DNA from: an uncultured Lachnospiraceae bacterium
GTDB taxonomy: Bacteria > Bacillota > Clostridia > Lachnospirales > Lachnospiraceae
Reading direction: 5' to 3'
Assembly: GCA_902803015.1 (NCBI GenBank)
Contig: CADCOL010000036.1
Coordinates: 1 to 12,801 of the forward strand
Length of the DNA stretch: 12,801 nt
The number at the start of each line of letters is the position of its first letter. Within the stretch, counting starts at the first letter, position 1. The position numbers were made by a program, and so were the translations under genes. The notes under the pieces were generated by a model. It did not search any database. It was given only the letters and a program-made list of their open reading frames with translations, and was not told the DNA's origin. This document shows, piece by piece, positions 6,445 through 12,801 of this stretch.

Positions 6445-9132
6445 ATGTCCGAACAGGAACAAAAAGTAAATTCAAAAACGCCCGGGCTTTCTCCGATGAT
6501 GGCGAAATATTTAGAGACGAAAGAGGAGTACAACGACTGTATTCTCTTTTACCGTCTCGGCGATTTCTATGAGATGTTCTTTGATGATGCGATTCTCGTA
6601 TCGCGTGAACTGGAACTGACATTAACCGGAAAAAGCTGCGGCCTGGAAGAACGTGCACCGATGTGCGGCGTTCCTTTTCATGCGCTGGAAACCTATTTAA
6701 ACCGCCTTGTTCAAAAGGGATATAAAATCGCCATCTGCGACCAGACCGAGGATCCGAAATTCGCGAAAGGCCTGGTAAAACGTGAAGTTACGAGAATTGT
6801 AACGCCCGGAACCAACACCGATTTAAATGCGATGGATGAAACAAAGAATCATTACATCATGTGCATTTATTACGGACTTCGTAAAATCGGGATTTCCGTA
6901 GCAGATGTTACGACGGGCGATTACTATCTGTCCGAAGCGGAAAGCAATAAGGAACTCTTTGACGAAATCTGCCGGTATATGCCGTCGGAAATTGTTGCAA
7001 ACGAGTTCTTTTTCTCGTGCGGACTCGATATCGTTGATATTAAGACGCGTCTCGGCATTGCAATGTTTACGTTGCCGGATTATCAGTTTGAAGAAAATGC
7101 GACCAGGAAAACGCTTTTGAAACATTTTCAGGTCAATTCCTTAATCGGTATGGGAATTGATGAATTTGAAACCGGATGCATTGCCGCGGGAGCACTCTTA
7201 AAATATCTCGAAGAAACACAGATGATATCGCTTTCGCATATCACGCATCTGTATCCGAATTCCGCCGGTAAATATATGGTGCTGGATGCGGCTACAAGAA
7301 GAAATCTCGAACTTACCGAAACGCTTCGTGAAAAGTCCAAGCGCGGTTCTTTATTCTGGGTTTTGGATAAAACCAAGACCGCAATGGGTGCGAGAATGCT
7401 CCGTAATTTTATCGAACAGCCTTTTATCAAGCGTGAGGATATCGAATACCGTTTGAATGCGGTAGAAGATTTAACGAATCATTCGGTTTCGAGAGATGAA
7501 ATCCGTGAGTATTTAAGTTCTGTGTATGACCTGGAACGCCTTCTCGGAAAAGTAAGTTATCAGTCCATTAATCCGCGCGATATGATTGCATTTCGTAATT
7601 CGCTCGATATGCTGCCGCCAATCCGTTCTGCTTTAATGGATCTTGAGAATCCCTGCTTAAAAGAAATCCTTTCGAATATCGATCCTCTGGATGATATCGC
7701 AAACCGTATTCGCGAATGCATCGTGGAAGAACCGCCTTTTTCCATTCGTGAGGGAGGAATCATCAAAGAAGGATTCAACGAAGATGCGGATTATCTTCGT
7801 AAAGCAAAGACCGACGGAAAAAAATGGCTCGCAGAACTCGAAGAGACAGAACGGGAACGTACCGGAATCAAGACGCTTCGTATCCGTTACAACAAGGTGT
7901 TCGGATACTATCTTGAAGTTACGAATTCCTTTAAGGATCAGGTTCCCGAGGATTATATCCGTAAGCAGACCCTGGTTAATGCGGAACGTTATACGACGCC
8001 GCGCTTAAAAGAACTTGAAGATACGATTCTGAATGCGGAAGATAAATTAAACGATCTTGAATATGATATGTTTGTGGAACTGCGCACCTTTATTGCACAG
8101 GCGCTTGACCGTATTCAAAAGACCGCAAAAGCCGTGGCACTCCTGGATGCAATCTGTTCGCTTTCCTATGTAGGAGAACAGAACGGCTACGTAAAGCCGA
8201 CATTTAACGAAAAGAATGTCATCAATATCAGGGAGGGACGTCATCCTGTTGTGGAAAAAATGATGCAGGATGCGATGTTCATTCCGAACGATACACTGCT
8301 TGACAATAAAGCAAACCAGATTGCAATCATTACGGGCCCGAATATGGCCGGTAAATCCACCTACATGCGTCAGACGGCTTTAATCGTTTTGATGGCTCAA
8401 ATCGGCTCCTACGTGCCTGCAAAGAGTGCAAGCATCGGAGTGGTGGATCGGATTTTCACCAGAGTCGGCGCAAGCGATGATTTGGCAAGAGGTCAGAGTA
8501 CCTTTATGGTCGAGATGAACGAAGTTTCGAACATTCTCCGTAATGCGACCAGAAATTCTCTTTTGATTCTCGATGAAATCGGCCGCGGTACATCGACATT
8601 CGACGGTCTTGCGATTGCATGGGCCGTGATTGAACATATCGCAAACAGGAATCTTTTAGGTTCCAAGACTTTATTTGCAACGCATTATCATTTACTGACC
8701 GAATTGGAAGATAAAATGGACAACGTGAAGAATTACTGCATCGCCGTAAAAGAACGCGGTGATGACATTGTATTCTTACGTAAAATCATTCCGGGCGGAA
8801 CGGACCGAAGCTATGGAATCGAAGTAGCCAAACTTGCAGGCGTTCCGGATTTAGTCATCGAACGTGCAAAAGAGATTCTTTCGGAGCTTTCGGAAGGTGA
8901 TATCGCATCAATGGTTGCGGATATTAATGTTTCCGCTGCGGAAGGAAGCAAATCACGTAAACCCGTGAAGCGCCAGGATGAGGTTGATGCCGGACAGTTG
9001 TCTTTCTTTGATTCGGTTTCCGATGCAGAAATTATCGAAGAAATCAAAGGCATCGATATTTCCACACTGACACCGCTCGACGGATTGAATCTGCTGTATC
9101 GGATTCAGAATAAGATTAAGAACCGTATATAA
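6445..9132 (+). CDS. mutS: DNA mismatch repair protein MutS
   Basis: Mismatch-sensing ATPase that binds mispairs and small loops as a dimer and recruits MutL. The 895-aa protein is slightly longer than usual (about 850-880). Domain I starts near residue 15, and the mismatch-wedge F-x-E motif is F41-Y-E43 (GDFYEMF). Connector, lever and clamp regions follow to about 570. In the ATPase domain, Walker A is GPNMAGKS (631-638), then DDLARGQSTFMVEM, and Walker B is ILDEIGRGTSTFDG with D710/E711. THYHLLTELE follows. The tail has QLSFF (851-855), which fits the beta-clamp binding motif of MutS proteins. This is MutS1, not MutS2: there is a mismatch domain and no Smr domain. An A7 run at 7818-7824 encodes part of GKKW (458-461). 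mutL begins 62 nt downstream. Confidence 0.98.
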   Translation: MSEQEQKVNSKTPGLSPMMAKYLETKEEYNDCILFYRLGDFYEMFFDDAILVSRELELTLTGKSCGLEERAPMCGVPFHALETYLNRLVQKGYKIAICDQTEDPKFAKGLVKREVTRIVTPGTNTDLNAMDETKNHYIMCIYYGLRKIGISVADVTTGDYYLSEAESNKELFDEICRYMPSEIVANEFFFSCGLDIVDIKTRLGIAMFTLPDYQFEENATRKTLLKHFQVNSLIGMGIDEFETGCIAAGALLKYLEETQMISLSHITHLYPNSAGKYMVLDAATRRNLELTETLREKSKRGSLFWVLDKTKTAMGARMLRNFIEQPFIKREDIEYRLNAVEDLTNHSVSRDEIREYLSSVYDLERLLGKVSYQSINPRDMIAFRNSLDMLPPIRSALMDLENPCLKEILSNIDPLDDIANRIRECIVEEPPFSIREGGIIKEGFNEDADYLRKAKTDGKKWLAELEETERERTGIKTLRIRYNKVFGYYLEVTNSFKDQVPEDYIRKQTLVNAERYTTPRLKELEDTILNAEDKLNDLEYDMFVELRTFIAQALDRIQKTAKAVALLDAICSLSYVGEQNGYVKPTFNEKNVINIREGRHPVVEKMMQDAMFIPNDTLLDNKANQIAIITGPNMAGKSTYMRQTALIVLMAQIGSYVPAKSASIGVVDRIFTRVGASDDLARGQSTFMVEMNEVSNILRNATRNSLLILDEIGRGTSTFDGLAIAWAVIEHIANRNLLGSKTLFATHYHLLTELEDKMDNVKNYCIAVKERGDDIVFLRKIIPGGTDRSYGIEVAKLAGVPDLVIERAKEILSELSEGDIASMVADINVSAAEGSKSRKPVKRQDEVDAGQLSFFDSVSDAEIIEEIKGIDISTLTPLDGLNLLYRIQNKIKNRI

Positions 9133-9142
9133 AAGCCTCCGA

Positions 9143-9173
9143 CTGCATCCGCATCGGTGCGGGTCTGCTGCAG
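9143..9173 (+). other. Hairpin in the mutS-mutL gap
   Basis: An inner stem A9147-A9153 pairs with T9158-T9164 (five GC-rich pairs CCGCA/TGCGG, one T-G wobble, one A-T) around the loop TCGG. An alternative or outer pairing is CTGCA (9143-9147) with TGCAG (9169-9173). No T-run follows at once, so it is a weak candidate for a terminator. It lies just upstream of the mutL ribosome binding site and might affect mRNA stability or the relative yield of MutL. Confidence 0.4.
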
Positions 9174-9185
9174 CGTTGGTTTTAT

Positions 9186-9190
9186 GAGGA
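9186..9190 (+). promoter_or_regulatory. Ribosome binding site for mutL
   Basis: GAGGA lies 4 nt before the ATG at 9195 and just after the intergenic hairpin. The protein start MIHVLDNETINKIAAGEVVE lines up with the usual MutL N-terminus, which confirms this start. Confidence 0.65.
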
Positions 9191-9194
9191 TACT

Positions 9195-11183
9195 ATGATT
9201 CATGTACTTGATAACGAAACAATAAATAAGATTGCCGCGGGAGAGGTGGTTGAAAAGCCGCTTAACGTCGTGAAAGAGCTTGTCGAAAATGCCATCGATG
9301 CGGGAAGCTTTGCAATCACGGTAGAGATTAAGGGCGGCGGAATCGATTACATCCGCGTCACCGATAACGGCAAGGGCATTCCGAAAGATGAAGTAAAGAC
9401 CGCATTTCTTCGACATGCAACGAGTAAAATCGCATCCGAAGACGATCTGCCTTATCTGAACACACTTGGATTTCGCGGTGAGGCGCTGGCATCGATTGCG
9501 GCGGTTGCGATGGTGGATTTTACCACGAAAACCGAAGATGCCCTGATGGGAACGCATCTTGCTTTGGAAGGCGGCGAGATTAAGGAATTTGAAGAAATCG
9601 GTGCGCCGACCGGTACTACAATTGTAGTAAGAAATTTATTCTTTAACGTTCCTCCGAGAAAGAAATTCTTAAAGAGTCCGACCGCAGAAGCGGCTGCCAT
9701 CGTTGAAACAATGCAGCATATGGCATTATCGATGCCGGGACTTTCTTTTAAGCTGATTGTGAACGGTGCCGTAAAGTTTTTAACTTCGGGAAACGGAGAA
9801 TTAAAAGAGGTTATTTACAGAATCTTCGGAAAGAATACTTCCGATGAACTGATTCCGATTCTCGTGGAAGATGAAGGCATCAGGATTGAGGGTTATCTTG
9901 GCCGTCCGACGGTTTCGAGATCCACAAGAGCGGACGAGAATTACTATGTAAATCACCGTTATATCCGTTCCAAAGAGCTTTCCAGAGGCATTGAGGACGG
10001 CTATAAAGAGTTTTTGATGATGCATCGGTTTCCGTTCTGTGTGCTGCATTTTAACATGGATCCGGGCACGATTGATGTAAATATTCATCCGAGTAAAATG
10101 GAAATCCGCATGGACCGCCCGGAATTTGTGGTTCGTCTGCTTTCGGATTCCGTGCATGATGCACTGCTTGAGAAGGATTTAATTCCGCAGGTAAAGGAAG
10201 TTGTGGAAGAGAAGCGTGAAAGAATAGTTGCGCCGGAACCCTTCGAAGCAAGACGGCGCGAAGCCGAACTTGGGCAGGTGAAACCGAAGGCACAAGAGGA
10301 ATTTAAGCCTTTCTCCGAAATTTTGTTTAACGATAAAGAGGATGTTGAGGAACAAAAAAAGATTCTTGATGAGAAGGCAACTTATTCTCAGGTAGAGTAT
10401 CGAAATTTTGAAAAAGAAACTTTTGATAAGAAGTCTGACGGGAACATGGGAACATCGGTCGCAGACGGAACTTCTGAGACAGACGACGTAAGAAGCAAGG
10501 CTGACGATTCTTCTCAGAATCAGAATCCTTACGTAAGCAATCTCAAGGTTGAGAAACCCGAACAGTATACCATGTTCGATAACGAATTCTTTACGAAGGA
10601 AGCGAAAGAAGAGTTTGAAATAATCGGTCAGATTTTTGATACATACTGGATTATCGCTTTGGGCGACAAGATTTATTATATGGACCAGCATGCGGCACAT
10701 GAGAAGGTCAAATACGAGGAATTCATGAATAAGTACCGTAATGGTACTTTGGAGTCCCAGAACCTGTTGCCTCCGATCGTGATTTCCTTAAAACCTTCCG
10801 AACTGGAAGTATTTAAACGTAATCGCGAAGCGTTTGCAAATCTTGCGTTTGAAGCGGAAGAATTCGGTTCCGATGCGGTTGTTCTGCGTGCCGTTCCGAC
10901 CGATTTGTTTGAACTGACGAGTGAAGAACTGTTCCGCGATATTTTAGGTGAGATTTCACAAAGTTTTACATCCAAGAGCATTACGACGGTGGAAGAACGC
11001 ATTGCCACGAGAGCCTGCAAGGCGGCCATCAAAGGCAATACGGTTGTAACGAAGGAAAATGCAAAGAAACTGGTGGAGATGCTCTTTACACTTGACAATC
11101 CGTATCAGTGCCCGCACGGACGCCCGACCCTGGTTTCCGTGAGCAAGTATGAAATTGAGAAGTTGTTTAAGAGAATTGTTTAA
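9195..11183 (+). CDS. mutL: DNA mismatch repair protein MutL, endonuclease type
   Basis: Acts after MutS in mismatch repair. The 662-aa protein has an N-terminal GHKL ATPase (about 1-330): KIAAGEVVE (12-20), KELVENAIDAG with general base E28 and Mg-binding N32, DNGKGI (57-62), LRHATSKI and LGFRGEAL (91-98). A polar, poorly conserved linker runs from about 330 to 475. The C-terminal dimerisation domain has the metal-dependent nuclease motif DQHA-x2-E-x4-E (D497, H499, E503, E508), ACKAAIKGN with C608, and QCPHGRPT (638-645). It is therefore a nicking MutL like that of Bacillus, and no MutH is expected. QNLLPP (522-527) sits where MutL proteins carry a beta-clamp motif. The linker contains an A7 run forming an in-frame A AAA AAG heptamer at codons 388-389. 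miaA starts 5 nt after the stop. Confidence 0.98.
   Translation: MIHVLDNETINKIAAGEVVEKPLNVVKELVENAIDAGSFAITVEIKGGGIDYIRVTDNGKGIPKDEVKTAFLRHATSKIASEDDLPYLNTLGFRGEALASIAAVAMVDFTTKTEDALMGTHLALEGGEIKEFEEIGAPTGTTIVVRNLFFNVPPRKKFLKSPTAEAAAIVETMQHMALSMPGLSFKLIVNGAVKFLTSGNGELKEVIYRIFGKNTSDELIPILVEDEGIRIEGYLGRPTVSRSTRADENYYVNHRYIRSKELSRGIEDGYKEFLMMHRFPFCVLHFNMDPGTIDVNIHPSKMEIRMDRPEFVVRLLSDSVHDALLEKDLIPQVKEVVEEKRERIVAPEPFEARRREAELGQVKPKAQEEFKPFSEILFNDKEDVEEQKKILDEKATYSQVEYRNFEKETFDKKSDGNMGTSVADGTSETDDVRSKADDSSQNQNPYVSNLKVEKPEQYTMFDNEFFTKEAKEEFEIIGQIFDTYWIIALGDKIYYMDQHAAHEKVKYEEFMNKYRNGTLESQNLLPPIVISLKPSELEVFKRNREAFANLAFEAEEFGSDAVVLRAVPTDLFELTSEELFRDILGEISQSFTSKSITTVEERIATRACKAAIKGNTVVTKENAKKLVEMLFTLDNPYQCPHGRPTLVSVSKYEIEKLFKRIV
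10337..10390 (+). other. Possible -1 ribosomal frameshift signal within mutL
   Basis: Seen in the sequence: an SD-like AGAGGA (10337-10342), the in-frame slippery heptamer A AAA AAG (10355-10361), an 8-nt spacer, then a 6-bp stem TGAGAA (10370-10375) with TTCTCA (10385-10390) and a 9-nt loop. A -1 slip would read Asp-Ser and stop at TGA 10367-10369. The product would be about 391 residues, holding the ATPase domain without the nuclease domain. The layout resembles the E. coli dnaX signal, but the stem is weak. Function is inferred only. Confidence 0.25.
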
Positions 11184-11188
11184 GCCAT

Positions 11189-12136
11189 ATGTCGAAACAA
11201 AAACTGATTATCCTTACCGGGCCGACAGGTGTCGGAAAGACGAAAATTTCAATAGAACTTGCGAAAGCCTTAAACGGCGAAATCATTTCTGCGGATTCCA
11301 TGCAGGTGTATCGCGGGCTGGATGTCGGAAGCGCAAAGATTATGCCTGAGGAAATGCAGGGCGTACCGCATCATCTGATTGATGTTCTGGATCCGAAGGA
11401 AGATTTCAATGTCGTGATTTTTCAAAAAATGGCGCAGGAAGCCATCAATAAGATTTCTTCACGGGGCAAACTTCCGATTGTGGTCGGAGGAACCGGATTC
11501 TATATTCAGGCGCTTCGTAAAGGCGTGGAATTTTCCGAAGAGGAAGAAGATTCGCCATTCCGCAGAGTACTTGAAGAAGAAGCCGTCATGCTCGGAAAGG
11601 AAGCTTTTCACGAGAAATTAAAAGAAATCGATCCGGAATCGTATGAAAGGATTCCCGCGGGAAATGTAAAACGTGTTGTTCGGGCAATCGAATTTTACAA
11701 ACTGCACGGATATCCTATTTCCCAACATAACGATACAGAGAAGCAAAAGAGCAGTATTTACGACGATTTCTGCTTTGTTCTGACGAACGAAAGGAGCGTT
11801 CTTTACGATGCGATTAACCGTCGCGTCGACATTATGGTGGAGGACGGGCTTTTCGAGGAAGTAAAGCGCCTGCGCGAGCAGGGCCTGACCATCAAAAACA
11901 ATTCCATGCAGGGCATCGGATACAAAGAAATTCTGCAGTACTTTGACGGGGAAATAAGCCGCGAAGAAGCAATCGATCTGGTCAAGAAGAATACCCGGCA
12001 CTTCGCCAAGCGCCAGTACACATACTTCAAGACGATGGACGACGTCATCTTCTTCGACAAGTCTCAGTATGACGCAGCCGCAGGCGATGTGGACATGCAG
12101 ATCCTGCAAGATATGATTAAAAAAGTTTGTGTTTAG
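11189..12136 (+). CDS. miaA: tRNA dimethylallyltransferase (MiaA)
   Basis: Transfers a dimethylallyl group from DMAPP to N6 of A37 in tRNAs reading UNN codons, giving i6A37, the substrate of MiaB. The 315-aa length is normal. Motifs: P-loop GPTGVGKT (11-18), DSMQVYRGLDVGSAK (36-50), GVPHHLIDVLDP (58-69), GGTGFYIQAL (100-109), NVKRVVRAIEFY (159-170), SMQGIGYKEI (239-248) and TRHFAKRQYTYFK (269-281). It starts 5 nt after the mutL stop with no good ribosome binding site of its own, so translational coupling to mutL is likely. The last 45 or so codons (about 11,990-12,120) are rich in C- and G-ending codons compared with the rest of the gene. hfq, which follows miaA in many bacteria, is not the next gene here. 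Confidence 0.97.
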   Translation: MSKQKLIILTGPTGVGKTKISIELAKALNGEIISADSMQVYRGLDVGSAKIMPEEMQGVPHHLIDVLDPKEDFNVVIFQKMAQEAINKISSRGKLPIVVGGTGFYIQALRKGVEFSEEEEDSPFRRVLEEEAVMLGKEAFHEKLKEIDPESYERIPAGNVKRVVRAIEFYKLHGYPISQHNDTEKQKSSIYDDFCFVLTNERSVLYDAINRRVDIMVEDGLFEEVKRLREQGLTIKNNSMQGIGYKEILQYFDGEISREEAIDLVKKNTRHFAKRQYTYFKTMDDVIFFDKSQYDAAAGDVDMQILQDMIKKVCV

Positions 12137-12142
12137 CATTAA

Positions 12143-12163
12143 ACAGCCGAAGATTGCGGCTGT
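12143..12163 (+). other. Perfect 7-bp hairpin just after miaA
   Basis: ACAGCCG (12143-12149) pairs with CGGCTGT (12157-12163) around a 7-nt loop, starting 7 nt after the miaA stop. The stem is GC-rich, but GCAGGTGAGG follows instead of a T-run. It could protect the mRNA 3' end or work with the larger downstream structure as a transcript end. It is not a standard intrinsic terminator. Confidence 0.5.
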
Positions 12164-12180
12164 GCAGGTGAGGTGCATTA

Positions 12181-12247
12181 TCAAAAACGTCTGTCCTTAG
12201 CGAGTAAGACTTTAGTCGCAACGAGCTTAGTACAGTTACGTTTTTGA
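12181..12247. terminator. 67-nt imperfect palindrome, possible bidirectional terminator
   Basis: Outer arms TCAAAAACGT (12181-12190) and ACGTTTTTGA (12238-12247) pair perfectly over 10 bp. The stem continues after a 2-nt bulge (TT, 12236-12237) with CTGT/ACAG, CT/AG and AGC/GCT, broken by single C-T and T-T mismatches, so the arms reach 12201 and 12225. An inner GCGA/TCGC hairpin (12200-12203 with 12216-12219) is an alternative to the innermost pairs. The A-run on one arm and T-run on the other suit a transcription stop on either strand. It separates the miaA transcript from the PLP-protein gene. It could also be a copy of a dispersed intergenic repeat. Confidence 0.5.
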
Positions 12248-12260
12248 AAGTAGTGCAAAA

Positions 12261-12277
12261 CATTTGCTACGCAAATG
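12261..12277. other. Perfect 7-bp inverted repeat upstream of the PLP-protein gene
   Basis: CATTTGC (12261-12267) and GCAAATG (12271-12277) flank the triplet TAC. It lies 54 nt before the ATG at 12332. It could be an operator half-site pair or a small mRNA hairpin. I see no clear -35/-10 pair nearby that would decide between these. Confidence 0.35.
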
Positions 12278-12321
12278 CCTTTGAACGTGCCCGAACCTGT
12301 ATTGCCGCAAGCTGAGGCGTT

Positions 12322-12326
12322 AGGAG
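12322..12326 (+). promoter_or_regulatory. Ribosome binding site for the PLP-protein gene
   Basis: AGGAG lies 5 nt before the ATG at 12332. It is the best Shine-Dalgarno match in the window and fixes this start. Confidence 0.75.
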
Positions 12327-12331
12327 AACAT

Positions 12332-12801
12332 ATGAACATCTACAAAGACATGGGGATTTCCGACGAGGTATACAGCCTCGGCGAACGAGCCCTGAACGAA
12401 TTGAAAGACCGCTGGGCATCTATCGACGAAAATGCCGAAATCTGCCAGATGAAAGTACTGAAAGCATTGCAGGAATGCAATGTTTCCGAAGCGTGCCTGC
12501 TGGGTACGACCGGTTACGGTTACGACGATTTGGGCCGCGATAAACTCGAAGAAGTGTATGCACATATTTTTCATACCGAAGATGCGCTGGTAAGGCCTCA
12601 GATTACATGCGGAACGCATGCACTGGCACTTGCGCTGATGAGCAATCTGCGCCCCGGAGACGAGCTCTTAAGCCCGGTCGGAAAACCGTACGATACACTT
12701 GAGAAAGTCATCGGAATTACGCCTCATCCGGGTTCTTTGGCCGAATACGGAATCACATACAAACAGGCGGATTTAAACGCGGACGGAAGCTTCAATTACG
12801 A
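12332..12801 (+). CDS. Methionine gamma-lyase family / 'aluminium resistance' PLP protein (YnbB-like), 3' partial
   Basis: The first 156 codons of a PLP-dependent fold-type I protein of the family called Met_gamma_lyase or 'aluminium resistance protein' (B. subtilis YnbB). The frame is open to the right edge. The family-typical stretch runs from TTGYGYDDLGRDKLEEVYA (59-77), through DALVRPQITCGTHALALAL (84-102), to LRPGDELLSPVGKPYDTLE (106-124). GTHA is likely to lie at the PLP phosphate site. The PLP-binding lysine is expected beyond the window, so activity cannot be judged. The substrate is unsettled for this family; the lyase name is by homology only. It is preceded by a strong ribosome binding site and by a 195-nt structured spacer, so it is probably its own transcription unit or differently expressed. 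In Bacillus, ynbB lies a few genes after miaA and hfq, so the neighbourhood is conserved with hfq missing. Confidence 0.9.
   Translation, partial: MNIYKDMGISDEVYSLGERALNELKDRWASIDENAEICQMKVLKALQECNVSEACLLGTTGYGYDDLGRDKLEEVYAHIFHTEDALVRPQITCGTHALALALMSNLRPGDELLSPVGKPYDTLEKVIGITPHPGSLAEYGITYKQADLNADGSFNY

Noticed and set aside
8335..8358. Possibility that the mutS gene encodes MutS2
   Set aside because: The F-Y-E mismatch-recognition motif is present at 41-43, the tail has a clamp motif, and there is no Smr domain.
12143..12163. Standard intrinsic terminator for miaA at the first hairpin
   Set aside because: The stem is good but no T-run follows; only a hairpin is called.
12168..12200. Tiny GTG-started frame (10 codons) in the miaA-PLP gene spacer, as a possible leader peptide
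   Set aside because: No clear ribosome binding site, no run of a regulatory amino acid, and it runs into the palindrome.

Overview
The window looks like chromosomal DNA from a low-to-mid GC anaerobic Firmicute, most likely a clostridium of the Lachnospiraceae type. This rests on the protein flavour (endonuclease-type MutL, DUF896, a SpoIIE-type phosphatase, a YnbB-like PLP protein), the Shine-Dalgarno-led starts and the compact gene order. The placement is inferred from the sequence alone. I see no insertion sequence, phage gene, CRISPR array, tRNA or rRNA.

All nine genes lie on the + strand. Layout: (1) 1-1963, the C-terminal bulk of a membrane sensor phosphatase (dCache, TM, HAMP, SpoIIE/PP2C) whose start is off the left edge. 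(2) 1987-4963, a proline block: proB, then a fused DUF896/5-formyltetrahydrofolate cyclo-ligase, then proA. (3) 4985-12136, miaB, mutS, mutL and miaA: DNA mismatch repair bracketed by the two enzymes that make ms2i6A37 in tRNA. (4) 12137-12331, a 195-bp spacer full of hairpins, the largest a 67-nt palindrome that looks like a terminator. (5) 12332 to the right edge, the start of a PLP-dependent 'methionine gamma-lyase family / aluminium resistance' protein of the YnbB type.

Gaps inside the run from 1 to 12136 are only 5 to 62 nt, and I see no convincing terminator or promoter between the genes. One long transcript, or several overlapping ones, is therefore plausible. ProB and ProA carry out the first two steps from glutamate to proline. 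MutS and MutL form a MutH-independent mismatch repair system, since MutL carries its own nuclease motif. MiaA adds the isopentenyl group to A37 and MiaB thiomethylates it.

Most of the window is well-known housekeeping biology. The points most worth a second look are: the DUF896/cyclo-ligase fusion sitting between proB and proA; a possible programmed -1 frameshift signal (A AAA AAG with a downstream stem) in the MutL linker that would give an ATPase-only MutL; the only two A7 tracts found by eye falling in mutS and mutL; the structured spacer after miaA; and the absence of hfq after miaA.
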